This document shows, in pieces, positions 50,025 through 61,391 of a DNA stretch of 64,000 nucleotides. The position numbers and the translations under genes were made by a program. Every line of letters starts with the position of its first letter. The stretch's first letter is position 1. The notes beneath the pieces are model-generated. The model ran no database searches. It saw only the letters and a list, made by a program, of their open reading frames with translations, and was not told where the DNA came from. The DNA is taken from contig OU696583.1 of the NCBI GenBank assembly GCA_916048095.2, positions 2,579,001 through 2,643,000 of the forward strand, read 5' to 3'. Source of the stretch: Sacculina carcini. Its lineage: Eukaryota; Arthropoda; Thecostraca; Sacculinidae.

Positions 50025-50289
50025 CAGTGGTTCCCAAACTTTATTCTCTCTGATTCCCCGCTTCTTAATGAGACATCTCTGCATTTTCCACAGAACAGTG
50101 CTGTTAAATTCAATAAATTCAGTTGATACATCAAAGTAAATGTCAAGAGGTCATTAGAAACAAAAATAACAAAATTTGAATTGATAAAAACACACATAGT
50201 TGTCCTGTTCTGTCCGACCTTTCGCTTCCCACTTGGCAACTCTTACATTCCCCACCAGTGGGGAATTCCCCACAGGTTAAGAACCACTG
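50025..50289. mobile_element. hAT-type MITE, second 265-bp CAGTGGTTC copy
   Basis: The ends CAGTGGTTCCCAAACTTT and GGTTAAGAACCACTG are inverted. The length equals that of the 39982 copy. The two share ATTCAATAAATTCAGTTG and CACATAGTTGTCCT. Flanks CTATAGAG and TCTAAGAG share AGAG and are hAT-like targets. Confidence 0.8.
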
Positions 50290-50297
50290 TCTAAGAG

Positions 50298-51713
50298 CAA
50301 AAAAAACAGTGTGAACTTAAAAATAAAACAATTATTTTCAGCTGTGCTAGTCATATAATGTATACAATCTCTGCTTCATGCTGGAGAACTAAAATAATCC
50401 AATCTAAATCGGTCATAACCGGTGGTGGACGCTGAAACATTGCGCCTGAAACAGCTTGGAGTTATAGCGCTTCCGTCTCTTGAACAATTCAACTTTCAAA
50501 CACATATTCTGGTGGCTAGGCATAAATAAAACGTAATATATATTTGATGCAGTGTACAATTGAAAATTATTTATTAACAATTCAAAAATTACTTTAGAGT
50601 GCACCTAAATTTCTTGTACTTGCATTCAAGCTTAATTTAAGCATCACTCATTTAACGTGCATTAAATATCAAGCCACCAGCTCGAACTATTGGTCCGCCA
50701 CTGGTATTGACAACTATTTTCTTTGCCATATCAAAATCTTGTTGGAGAATGATCGGGAAACCAGAAATGATATGTCAAGTTTAAAAGACAAACGACCAAA
50801 AATCTCCGGGGTTCTGTCGAATTTTGACGTGACACAAGGGACGAGTGCTGGACTGCAAGTACATCGGAGATATTTGCTCGTAAGATTCATCTAGCACAGG
50901 AACGGGCCACATCCGGCCCTCGAAGGCTTAGAGTCCGGCCCGCCAGCCTGCTATAATTTATTATTGCAATCCGTGCAATAGTGTAATCGTGCAATCCGTG
51001 TAATCTCAATCGTGATTTTTTATTACTGTAATTGCCCGCACACTTCCCACTAAAAGTAGAGAAGAAATTCCGATAAATCTTAAGTTTTGTAAAAATATAT
51101 ATTATTGAACTACTTATACATTTTATTATTATTATTATTATTGTCATTATAATATTTAGCAATAGTAGTCTGAGATATCGTTCGCACAGGGGAGGATCTT
51201 GATCGGGAACATGATCAAGGACAACAATATATAGTTGTTCTTTCAACATCAGATATTAAGCTGTTGAAGATTTCGTATGATTTGATGTGACCAGGGAAAA
51301 TTTCAGTCTCCAATAATTTGCAAATGTCAAAATGTAAAATTTACTCGTCTATTCACTAATGTTAATTGAAAACTATTTAGAAAAATAACCCAGCCCTAAT
51401 ATTCTGCTCGTTGCTGGCATATAAAAATTCCAATTTTCACTTAATTTGCAGCAAAAATATTAAATATTCAAATATGTAATAAAATATAATACAAAGTTGA
51501 GGCTTGTGTATGGAATATTAGGTGGAGGAAATATTCACTGGCTTGTGCTTAATGTAATGTGATAGAGGTCAGTGTAATATAGATTAATTATTGTAATTCT
51601 CCGACACCTATAGCACCGCATGCATTGCACACTGCAATGTACTGAAAACTTGCATTGCAAAAAATGTCATTGAGATGCGAGTTTCTATTGCACTCACATC
51701 TGCTATGATAGGC
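50298..51713. other. Intergenic stretch with possible MITE ends, no gene
   Basis: ATTGGTCCGCCACTGG near 50690 and GAACGGGCCACATCCGGCCC near 50898 look like ends of common hAT-like MITEs, but I could not pair them with partners. The remainder is AT-rich, with a TTATTATTATTATTA run near 51123. Confidence 0.4.
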
Positions 51714-51729
51714 ACACACACACACACAC

Positions 51730-51765
<36 letters not shown>

Positions 51766-51807
51766 ACATACACACACACACATACACACACATACACACA
51801 CACACAC
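51714..51807. repeat. (CA)n microsatellite
   Basis: About 94 bases of CA with ACATA interruptions. Confidence 0.95.
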
Positions 51808-51962
51808 CGAGCATTTAGCTAATTTTCAGCAAATTTGTTTCGACAAAAATGTAGGTGTAAAAAACATTGACGTGTTTTTTGGTAACGTGCTAAATAGTTT
51901 AAACAATAATTAAAATATAAAGAATTTACACCTACACCATCTATACCTACTAATTTTCATTC

Positions 51963-52103
51963 GACCCAGCTGAAATCAAAATTGTCCCAACTGGGATCAA
52001 AATTGTCCCAACTGGGATCAAAATTGTCCCAACTGGGATCAAAATTGTCCAAACAGAAATCGAAATTGTCCCGAGCTAAATTAAAATTTGTCCCAACGGA
52101 AAT
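51963..52103 (+). repeat. 21-bp minisatellite
   Basis: TCCCAACTGGGATCAAAATT plus G occurs about three times exactly, with diverged copies on both sides (GACCCAGCTGAAATC, AAACAGAAATCG). Each unit contains the palindrome CCCAACTGGG-like core. The 21-bp period keeps frames open (PTGIKIV per unit), so ORFs here are unreliable. Confidence 0.85.
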
Positions 52104-52592
52104 GACCAATATTCAGTGACTTGGACAGTGAATTATATTTTTCTCAAATATGTTTATTGTGGGAATGTTAGCAGCACCAGACACCTGTTAAGCTGTAACC
52201 TGTAATTTGTAAGCCTCAGTAATTCAGTAAACCTGTTATTTGCAAATCTGTAATTCAGTTTGTAATGTCATCTAGTGGTGATCTCGCATTCACCTCACAG
52301 TTATGATGCCTCTTGACTTTCGGTACTGCTGTTTTTGTTGCAATAAATATTCATTTATTCAAGTATGAGTGTGACTCGGGTAGGACTAAGATATATAAGA
52401 TATTTGTGTGTGGTGTGTGTGTGTGATATTTTTGTATAAGTGGCTTCATAAGTCATTTATTACATTTGAATGTTAATTGAATGTTTTTATATAAATTCTG
52501 TATATTATCTGGCTGAATATATACATACTAAAATGAATATATACATTATATATATATATATATATATGTAATAAATAATAATAACAAATATA

Positions 52593-52629
<37 letters not shown>

Positions 52630-53728
52630 AACATGATGATTGAACCTGCACAGATGGTGCATTGCTCGGCAAGCTACTTCACATTCAAACGAACGAGTGG
52701 GAGTGGAAAAAAGATGGCGTCGCGGTTTCGTGCCTTTGTGCTATGAGCGATAATTGAACGATATCACTGACATTGTGAAACATATGAAAGGTATTGTTTT
52801 ACAAAAATATTTGTTTGCAGTAGATGCGTTTCAGGGCGAATATTGATTTCATGAGAATATGCTTACAACAGCAACACTTTTACTGCACACACACAATTTT
52901 GTTCTCAAATTTTTAACATTTTCAGCGGATAATGGATATTTCTAGCACGCTGAGGCTCGATGAATTAGATGAATTCGACTGATCAAAATTTTTCCTTTCA
53001 TTGCTGTTTTATTTATTCAGTTAATAACATACTTATCTCTTCTACTATCCCATAATCCCTTCCCTGCGTATCCCACTTTTTCCAAAATTGAGAAACATGA
53101 CAAAGATTCGTCCATCTTTCAAAAATTCGGCTCAGATTGATGTAATTTTGCATTGATGTTTAGACAATCTTGAAGACAATCACTGAAATATTTCTATAAA
53201 ATGCTAAAAGCAACGCAATCCCATTTATAATTGACCAACTATATAAGCTATACTGTTGTGTAGCACATATATGGCTTGATGAAATGACACGACCGACTCC
53301 AGCGAAAACATTTCATCCGCTTGGCATCAAGCGAAACAATTGAGTACAATATGAAAAGCCAATATGAAAGACACAATAGGAAGCGACACAACGAATGTAC
53401 GAATTGAATAAACGCCGTGAATAGATATACAATGATAACGTCTCCATTAGAGCCGACAGCCCTTTCATTGCTTGAAGAGTCGTCTTTGAGAGCCTTGGTG
53501 GAGGTCACATGCATGCAACAATGAAAATCGAAGAAAGGCAAGTGATTGCGTGACAACACTGCACTTGCAACGCTGCACAGCCAGAGGCGCAGCCAGTTAG
53601 GAGGTAATAGACCAACAACGTGGCGTGGACAGTATGCGGCAAGTCAGGAGGTGATTTTGTCACAGCCAGCTCGCTTGAGTCAGTGTGATGTCTGTTCCCT
53701 GGATATACTCGTGTGGAAACCTACGAGG
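52104..53728. other. AT-rich intergenic stretch, no gene seen
   Basis: It contains TA microsatellites at about 52548-52567 and 52594-52622. ORFs at 53248-53731 lack any family signal. A fragment CAGAGGCGCAGCCAG near 53582 resembles a MITE end. Confidence 0.4.
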
Positions 53729-53930
53729 TAGTGACGGCACCTGGCGGGCAGGATTGGCGGGGCTGAAACCGCCCGGAAATGTGCCAAACCCCTTCTGAGC
53801 GCCACCAAAAATAGTCCCGACCATGAACATTTCGAGTGTTGTTGCTCATGTGTTCGCCAAGCCCCCACATATCTTTTCCTAGCCTCTCCTTGTCAGCCCA
53901 CCTATGGGAAAAATACTGGCGCCGCCACTG
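53729..53930 (-). mobile_element. CAGTGGCGGCGCCAG-family MITE, copy D (inverted)
   Basis: Read on the - strand it starts CAGTGGCGGCGCCAGTATTT and contains GGGGGCTTGGCGAACACATG and CACTCGAAATGTTCATGG. The other end is a degraded TAGTGACGG. Flanks CTACGAGG and CCACGACG match at 6 of 8, consistent with a hAT duplication. Confidence 0.7.
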
Positions 53931-54796
53931 CCACGACGCCATCTTGTCAAGTGTGAGAAACCCACCATTTCGCAGAAACCATGTTTACTGAAGAGGTGTC
54001 GGGTGAGCTTCAAATTCTGGCCACGCACACAATGATTGTTTTTCAACTCAGCCTTGGCACTCGATGGAAAATACAAGCCGACTCCGCACCACCGCCGTAC
54101 TGAGCGCGCCTTTGCGCCGTTTGCTTGGAGTCCATTCTCAGCAACAAGCAAGCGTCTACCTATACACAAACACGCACACACATTTGCACAGTCATGTACA
54201 TTGTACATTGTTGGACCAGGGAAACGAAAAGCGCGAGTTGCATTGGGTACATATCATGGTGGTTTGCACGATCACAGACGTAGCCCGCTGTTCCGAAGTG
54301 CAGAAACCATTGAACGGATTACTTTAATCACACCTGTAATCATAGGGAAAAATCCGATGCTTCGTGGCAGTATTCTCGCTCAATTGCCTATATTTGCGTC
54401 ATCTCATTCGTTGAAAATAACAATGAATCTATATTTGAGCAACAATGATGGATTCCTGGATCAAGGCGAGGTGTGGTTACGAATTCAACTGCACGTACAC
54501 AATAAGTTATGAAAGAGAATCGAATAAGAAGGACTTCAATTATTTGTTCTTGCTCGGGTGGCGTTCTGCGAGTGGAGTGATAATCCACTAAGACCAACTA
54601 CGCAGCACACCATTCCTCCTATTTGATAGCGGTTCATAGTTGTCGGAGTACGATTTGGAGATAAAGATTAATTCTATCCTGAATCCACATACATATACAT
54701 TTTATGGGCTTGTTCCCGGCAAACGTGGGCGAGCCATATCGGAGTCCTCACCTGTGGCTCAGGTGCAGTTTCTGGTCGTCTATCGCGACACGCGAC

Positions 54797-54837
54797 TGTG
54801 TGTGTGTGTATGTGTGTGTGTGTGTGTGTGTGTGTTA
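54797..54837. repeat. (TG)n microsatellite
   Basis: About 41 bases of TG, roughly 330 bp upstream of the start codon of the His-rich gene. Confidence 0.9.
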
Positions 54838-54839
54838 GC

Positions 54840-55164
54840 GTGATATCCGGCTGCGCAGTTTGTCGTCAGCGGACGGTCAGTAAGCGACGAGGTCCGGTGG
54901 TTGCAGCGCGGTGCCAGGTCCGTGACTTCGAAATCATTTAACACTGGGTGCGTCTAACATCTCACGCGTCGATCGAGTCAGCTCGCGGTGGAGTGTCGTG
55001 TCGCTTGGAGTAGTGTAGTGCGCGAATTTTGTGAGGCGGAGAAAGTCGCCAACACAGCGGTTGTGTCGTTTTGACGAGTGGGAGTGTAGTTCTGTCAGTG
55101 AGGTCCTCGTTGTCGCAACTGTTCGTTGGAGAATTCCGCTGCGATTCAACAACACGGTGTTAAG
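54840..55164 (+). promoter_or_regulatory. GC-rich upstream region of the His-rich gene
   Basis: The stretch has GC and CpG well above its surroundings and directly precedes ATG 55165, so it probably holds the promoter or the 5' untranslated exon. TCAGT elements occur near 54877 and 55097, but no TATA box sits 30 bp upstream of either. I cannot fix the start site. Confidence 0.4.
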
Positions 55165-58100
55165 ATGTCGGCCGCAGTGCAACGGTCTGTCATGCTTTTG
55201 CTGGCGATTTTGGCTGGGCTGAACGTTATCGGCGCCATGACAGAAAAACACCGACAACGTTTGGCTGAAGGTGAAATTTTTATCGCTTTTGTATCAGTTG
55301 AAATCAGAGAGCCTTTTGCTAGCACAAATCGCGAAAATGTTTGCAATTGAAGTGGATACTCTTCTTTAACTTGAATAGTGAAGGATTTTAGATCGTATGA
55401 TGAATTCTGGCTTAATAGTTGAAAAACTAGGTTGAACTAAAGGTTAACTTTGAAGTTATATATCACGTTTGGACACTGGGTCTTTCACTCAGTCCTTCAA
55501 ATTTTTTCAGCAGCGTACCTGATGGAGTAAGAATATACAGAACAAATAACATACAGTTTGACCGTCAACTTCGCACGGCATTATTTAAGGTGGTACAATG
55601 TGTTGTCTAGAATAATCCCGAACACCCAGAGAAGTCGTCCGCAGCCTGTGGGAACCCACAGGTAACTTCCCAGCATTTTTATTGTTGGAACCAGATCCGT
55701 AGCAACCGCCCCCCGTAACCCCCGGCCGGGGGGCCCCCGAATGTTGAGAGGCGCCGTTGCTTCACGTTTGATATTATAATTTATCATATTTGTTATGTAT
55801 AGCCTTTACCTTGTTGCTCAAATGTTTTCACCTGAGCTTGTATTATGTGATTATGTCTAATAAATATATTCATTATTTGGTGCTATATTTATAATGGGGG
55901 CTCCAAGTGTTGCCTTCGGGGGCCCATAATTCTTCGCAACGGCTCTGGTTGGAACTACTGAATTGTTGAATTTCTCAGCGATGTTAAGGACAATATAGAG
56001 TTGGATCATTAATAACTGATGAATCATCGAAAAAACATTACTGGCCACCGATCCAGAGTGTAAACACATTTTTTTAAGTGAAAAATATCTTGTCTGAGTC
56101 CTATCGTTCTTATCATTGGGTGCACACAAACCAGAGCCATGAGTTTTTCCAGAATTTCTCAGACGATTGATCCGTGAGTAGAAGCCAACCGACAACCGCA
56201 AAAACCAAGCTCACTTCTAAATGATATTTGTAAATGATGAGCGATCAATGTTCTTTTCTATAATCATCCATTGTTGCTTTCATTCAATGCTCAACCGGCG
56301 TATTTCCGAAGTTCCTGTCCTCGATCGTGGTCTGTCTGAAGTGCGTCTGCAGAGGGTGGCAATATAATTGAATGCTTTGTGACCATGACACGACGCCAGT
56401 GCAATGACAAAAGTAGTCATGGCGAGGCGTCAGAACAACTTTCGTGCGCTTCAATGGTGTGTGATAGTGAAAGTTGTTGTGGTCATGCGCGCCCAATGAA
56501 AGTTGACTTGTTTTTCTCCACTGTCTCCGGGCAAGGCTCCAAGTTTGATCTAGATTACCAGAGATCATTTATTGTAGTTATTAGATAGTTTTCAATTAAC
56601 CTTTTTTAATCTCATTCTGCGGAGAATTGCGTAGACCGCTGATGTCATATCCTTCAAGATCAGAGAATTGGAAGGAGAGTGTGATTCAGAAAGTTGTTCT
56701 ACTTTGTTCTCGGCATTTGAACAGACCAGTGCTGCATCGAGCGTCAGTTGGCACACGATGTCCAACCATTGTGGTGTCTCATGCTGGCGAAATGGACATG
56801 CGCACACGTTTTACAACCTCCACACAAACACACACACGCACCAGACACACACACAAACACACACTAACACACACACAGATGACCGATTGCTCAACAAGTG
56901 TGTCACTGTGGGCCGAGCTGTGATGCAACCCTCGACGGCGATGTGTCATGACAATGTCGGATAGCCTAATAGCCACAAGCCGACCTTGGACGGGCAGAAT
57001 TGCGCGTGTGCGAACAAGATGTATCATTCGAGCGAAAGAGCGGATGATCAGGAGGAGAGATTGGACTAGAGGAGAGAGACGGAGAGAGTACAAGCTTGTT
57101 GGAGATAATCCGACGGTTTTTCAGACGACCTTGAGTGTGCTAGCTTGTGCAGTGACCACAATCTGCCTTCCTATCACTTTTGCGATGATTCAATAGGAGC
57201 CGATTGTGACACACATGCACACGCACACACGCACGTGTGTCATTTTAATATTGTGCATAATGGGCTTGGAGATAAAACGAACAAGCTGTGTGATTATAGT
57301 CATATGTCAGAATAAACGGAAAACTTGCACAAAACTAACGTCTGCACAAACGGAAAAACTGTCACAGATTGATATGTGTTATTATGGAATAGTTCCGATT
57401 TCACGAATCCTGTTTCACATGTTCCGCGCTTCTTCTGAGAACAGCTACTCTTTCCTTGAGAGAGCGATGACAGACCAGCAATGTTTGGACCACAAGACAA
57501 TGGGAGCATAAGTTGTATGATCGGACGCACGATAGTGATTGTTGGAACAGTGCATTGGGGATATTTTCCATTGCAAACGTACCAAATTATAACGATACCT
57601 TAGCATGTTATAGTCTTGCAAATACGTGTGAGTATGTGGGAACGATGATATTACGCTTACGGACCATTGCGCCTACGCTTAAGTTCCGGCTCTATTCTCT
57701 TTGTTGTTAGGTTAGGTGAGGCTGGATTAGGTGTGGCTAGTTAGGTTGGGTCAGTTAGGAAAGCGAAAAAGAGCTGGCACTGAAGGGTAGGCGTAATGGT
57801 CCGTAGGCGTAATATCCTTAGCTCCGTTAATATCTAAACAACGTAGAGTTCGGTAGATCCGAATTCGACAAATGTGAACCCTGAAATGACTCGTATCAAC
57901 ATGATTCGCTTTTAGCCTACAACAAGTGTGGTTCAACAACAACATCCAACAACACACACACACACACACGCACAAACACACAGAATGTGGAGCGGCCTAC
58001 ACAACAGGATTACCTTAGGTCTGTCCTACAGTGAAAGTTCTCCCAGACGAAACAGGATATCCCGCGACACCGTCCTTGTGACTATGTGTCACTGAGCCGA

Positions 58101-59514
58101 GATCAAGCTAGATGAGTCGTCGAGCGGATTTTTCACCTGCTAAATGACTTTTACCTCTTCACATTTGACAGTTGTAAATGTATACGTAGAAAATTATATG
58201 TAAATACACTCAGTTGGTTCGAATGTATTGCACGTATCACGCAGACATCAATGGTGACCTACTATTGTGTATGTGTTGTCTGTATGTATGTGTGTGTGTG
58301 TTTTTTGTGTGTTGCAGATGTGCTCACCAGCTTGGCATCTTCAACAGAAGTCAGTCGACAAAAACGCAGTCTTGCTGATCTGGATCATCACGGAGCCCAT
58401 CACCATGGCGACCATCAGCATGAAGATCACCATCACGATGAAGACCACCATCACGACGGAGATCACCATCACGACGGAGACCACCATCACGACGGAGATC
58501 ACCATCACGACGGAGATCACCATCACGACGAAGATCACGACCAACATCACGAGACCACTATTGCCGAGGTCCAGGTGTGGCGTACCATCAACGAGACGGA
58601 CCGGTTCGGTTGCGTGGCAAAGCTGAGCTGCATGCTTCAGAGCAAGCAGCACCGCCATAATGTGACCGCTGCCGAAAATTCCGTACTCGACTATGTCTCG
58701 TGAGTCACCTGTGCCGATTCACGAGCGTATTTTCAAATAGGCGACAGGATTGCAAAAGCACTGATCGGGAAGGCTGCATTGTTTGGAATGAGAGGAATCA
58801 AGTCAAGGGGACATGGTATGAAACTGAAAACATTAGATGCCGACAGACGATGAAACAGAACAATTTTCTGTACAGGGGCATAGATAAGTGGAATTGTTTA
58901 GACAGCGGAATGACAAAAACGAGAACAATTCAATTGTTCAAGGAGAGCCTAGATATATCATGATTTGGAGACGGGACAGCTCGAGCGCAAGCTCATATCC
59001 CGTAATGCACAAATTGGACACCAAGACCACTATCAATAATCCAATGCAGCTCTACATAGATATACAAACACACCTAAAGTCTCCTTTGAATCTGAAAAAC
59101 CATGAACCCACTCATTTACAAGAGAATATTATGTAGCGACAGAATATTATTATTCAATGTTATAATTCTTACTAATTCATTTTATTGTTATTCGTTTACA
59201 ATACAATTATATTTTTACATATAAGGTTCCATTTTTCCCTGGCGAAATCGCACCATATTGAACGAATTTGCATCGTATCTTTGTCATCCATGATGAAATG
59301 ACGTGTGTGTGTCTGTGTCTTCAGAAAAGCACCTGAGGAGGGAAAGGAGTTTTACGAGATGACCATACTCAAGGCACCCTACTACTTTGCCTGCTTCATC
59401 GGTCTCAAGATGGGCGACAGAATGTGTGCGAAATTCTTCCCCGACTGCGCGCACGAAATGAAGGACATGTCGAACTTTGTCAACACTTTCGACTTTCACA
59501 GCAGCGCGGCTTGA
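55165..59514 (+). CDS. Putative secreted histidine-rich protein, 225 residues (three exons)
   Basis: The model joins 55165-55270, 58318-58699 and 59325-59514. Donors are AAG/GTGAAA and CTC/GTGAGT, acceptors TTGCAG and CTTCAG; phases 1 and 2 match exactly. Signal peptide: hydrophobic core about residues 9-23, likely cleavage after Ala24. A furin-like SRQKR at 48-52 would release a mature chain starting SLADLDHHG. Residues 58-113 are His/Asp-rich: 28 His, with six HHHDGD-like repeats encoded by an 18-bp DNA repeat, so zinc or copper binding is plausible. Residues 120-225 form a compact domain with Cys at 134, 140, 186, 197 and 204. N-glycosylation sequons lie at N127 and N150. The Cys pattern resembles uncharacterised secreted arthropod proteins, but I cannot name a family. 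The introns contain a MITE, a foldback and a LINE remnant. No AATAAA is seen close to the stop. Confidence 0.75.
55689..55950. mobile_element. Probable MITE in intron 1 of the His-rich gene
   Basis: The left end AACCAGATCCGTAGCAAC and the right end, complement of CGCAACGGCTCTGGTT, are inverted. The interior has C-rich and G-rich halves (GGCCGGGGGGCCCCCG near 55723; TTCGGGGGCCC near 55915). No clear target duplication was found. Confidence 0.45.
57647..57816. repeat. Foldback element with 47-bp arms and TTAGG-rich loop
   Basis: The left arm 57647-57693 and the right arm 57770-57816 are inverted with about 41 of 47 positions matching (both carry ACGGACCATT). The 76-base loop contains GTTAGGTTAGG and further TTAGG-like pentamers (near 57708, 57737, 57752, 57763). 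It sits in intron 1 of the His-rich gene. Confidence 0.8.
58424..58560 (+). repeat. Coding 18-bp repeat of the His-rich exon
   Basis: GATCACCATCACGACGGA is repeated about six times with third-position changes (GAC/GAT, GAA/GGA). It encodes HHHDGD and HHHDED. Near-identical units indicate recent expansion or slippage, with the frame kept because the period is a multiple of three. Confidence 0.9.
58743..59003 (+). pseudogene. LINE 3'-end remnant in intron 2 of the His-rich gene
   Basis: A short frame ending at 58963 has FLYRGIDKWNCLDSGMTKTR and then FKESLD. This resembles the extreme C terminus of non-LTR reverse transcriptases (aromatic-x-R ... WN-L ... FK--LD). Just after the stop, 58971-59003 forms a hairpin: outer stem ACGGGA/TCCCGT and inner stem GAGC/GCTC closing a GCAA (GNRA) loop. 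A structured 3' tail is a known recognition element for several LINE reverse transcriptases. The assignment is inference from a short stretch. Confidence 0.5.
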
Positions 59515-60839
59515 GCAACAGCCTACTCGCATAGAACCATAGCCATGAAATCCTGTCTTCCATGTGCGATTCTTGCGATGTGCCCGTTCATTTTGCGCTC
59601 AACGATATCGTCCACCGTATTTACACAGGGCTACTCACGCTAGAAAGCCGAGATTTCCTCGGCAATAGCTCCGTGTAATTACCAAGATATAATTAATATT
59701 AATTAATATTTGTAATAATAGCATCTGGTCAGTTTTTGTGTTGTGCACACTCAGCTTTAGTGTTGTCATCGCTGTTTTTTTCTGTGAAATTTTCAAGTAT
59801 ATTGAGAACTTACTTGTTTTCATTGAAGCGAAAATTAGCATTGAAATCACCATGTTGAAGCTTTTTGCAAATAGAGCATGATTTTATCAATATATTCAAT
59901 GTACTTGCCCTTTATTATATAATGCGTTTATATCGTTTATATCGTTGGCTGATTTAAATCCAATTGATTTATATCAATTGATTTAAAAAAATCAATGATT
60001 TTAATCAAATTCAGTTATTTAATTCAGTTTACAAATATTGTGCGGTTTTACTAAGTGATACCTTACCGGGGTTGGCTCATTGAAATCAGGCTGGTCTAAA
60101 TGGTTTAAATCAACCAATTTGTTATCAGTGACACAAATCAAACACTGTTAGTGGATAGTTCACTGTTAGTGAATCTACATTAGTGCTGTTCACCGGATTT
60201 TACATGTATGTAAAATGAGCAAAAAAATAATTTGCATTTGCATTTTTTCAAAAGGTACGTAATTGTTTTACACATATCACTTGATGGCTTCACATAATTA
60301 ATTCATATAAATGTGTCAGTAAAATTGCAGAAAAGTTTCCTTCTTGATATAAATTTTATTATTTATAACATTTTCTAATAGCTTGGTGCAATGCTTAATC
60401 ACATTGGTTAAGTAAAAGCTGAGTACTAAAGTATGCACATTTTATTCAAAACATCAAAAAACATCATGACAAATGTGGACAAGACACGTCATTTTGTGTG
60501 GAGTTTGCGTATTCTATTATTATTATTATTATTATTAATTACAGGCAAATCCAGTAGCATGGGAAGAGTGCAAGCACTATTACCACCCTAAGGTGGCCCC
60601 ATGTACCGGAAGCGCCCAAAAGATTCAGAGAGAAAGAGAGTTCGAAGAGAAAAAAGTCTAGAAAGAGAGTTGGAAAGAAAATAATAAATAAATAACAATA
60701 AATAATAAACCATCATCCGATAACAATCCATAATGTCACTCCGCCCACGTTCCTCAATAAATAATAACAATCAACAATAAATATGTGATTCAGTAAATAA
60801 CAGCCATCAATAAATAAGAATAAATATTAATAAATAAGT
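59515..60839. other. AT-rich region after the His-rich gene
   Basis: It probably includes the 3' untranslated region of the His-rich gene. A segment near 59945-60120 is rich in the alternating words TGATTTA and AATCAAT, which are partly self-complementary. A (TTA)n run lies at about 60515-60538. No further gene is seen. Confidence 0.4.
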
Positions 60840-61203
60840 AATAAATAACAATCAAGAACAATACATATGATTCAATAAGAAACATCCAACAATAAATATA
60901 AATATGATTCAATAAGTAAAAACAACACAAATAGATATGATTCAATAAACAATAACACCAATAAATATGATTCAATGAACAACAACAACAATAAATATGA
61001 TTCAATAAACAGCAACAACAATAAATATGATTCAATAAACAACAACAACAATAAATATGATTCAATAAACAACAACAACAATAAATATGATTCAATAAAC
61101 AGCAACAACAATAAATATGATTCAATAAACAACAAAAACAATAAATATGATTCAATAAACAGCAACATCAATAAATATGATTCAATAAACAACAACAGCC
61201 AGC
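60840..61203 (-). repeat. 30-bp minisatellite at the 3' end of the LINE
   Basis: On the + strand the unit is ATAAATATGATTCAATAAAC plus AACAACAACA. Eight near-perfect units fill 60961-61200, and degenerate ones extend to about 60840. Frames on both strands are open because the period is a multiple of three. It lies downstream of the reverse-transcriptase ORF as that ORF is transcribed, separated by TATTTATTG-type shorter repeats (61205-61345). Confidence 0.9.
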
Positions 61204-61391
61204 ACTGAGTAAAAGTATAATTTAATAAATAACAACAATCAATAATAAATAGTAATAAATAGAGAGTAAAATAGGAATAAATATAAATAAATAGAAAATA
61301 AATAACAATAAGCATGAATAAATAACAATAAATATGAATAAATATACAATTAATAAGACTCAACAGTCAATTCCGCTCTTTCAGTAGCATT

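Noticed and set aside
54036-54512. 158-codon ORF upstream of the His-rich gene, with overlapping minus-strand frame
   Set aside because: No recognisable motif, no splice or promoter support, and the opposite strand is equally open. The local GC content alone explains it.
60961-61200. Regular 30-bp repeats resembling a CRISPR array
   Set aside because: Units are contiguous without unique spacers, the DNA is eukaryotic, and no cas gene exists.
60790-61363. 121- and 163-codon frames rich in Tyr, Leu, Cys
   Set aside because: They are products of the 30-bp minisatellite, whose period is a multiple of three.
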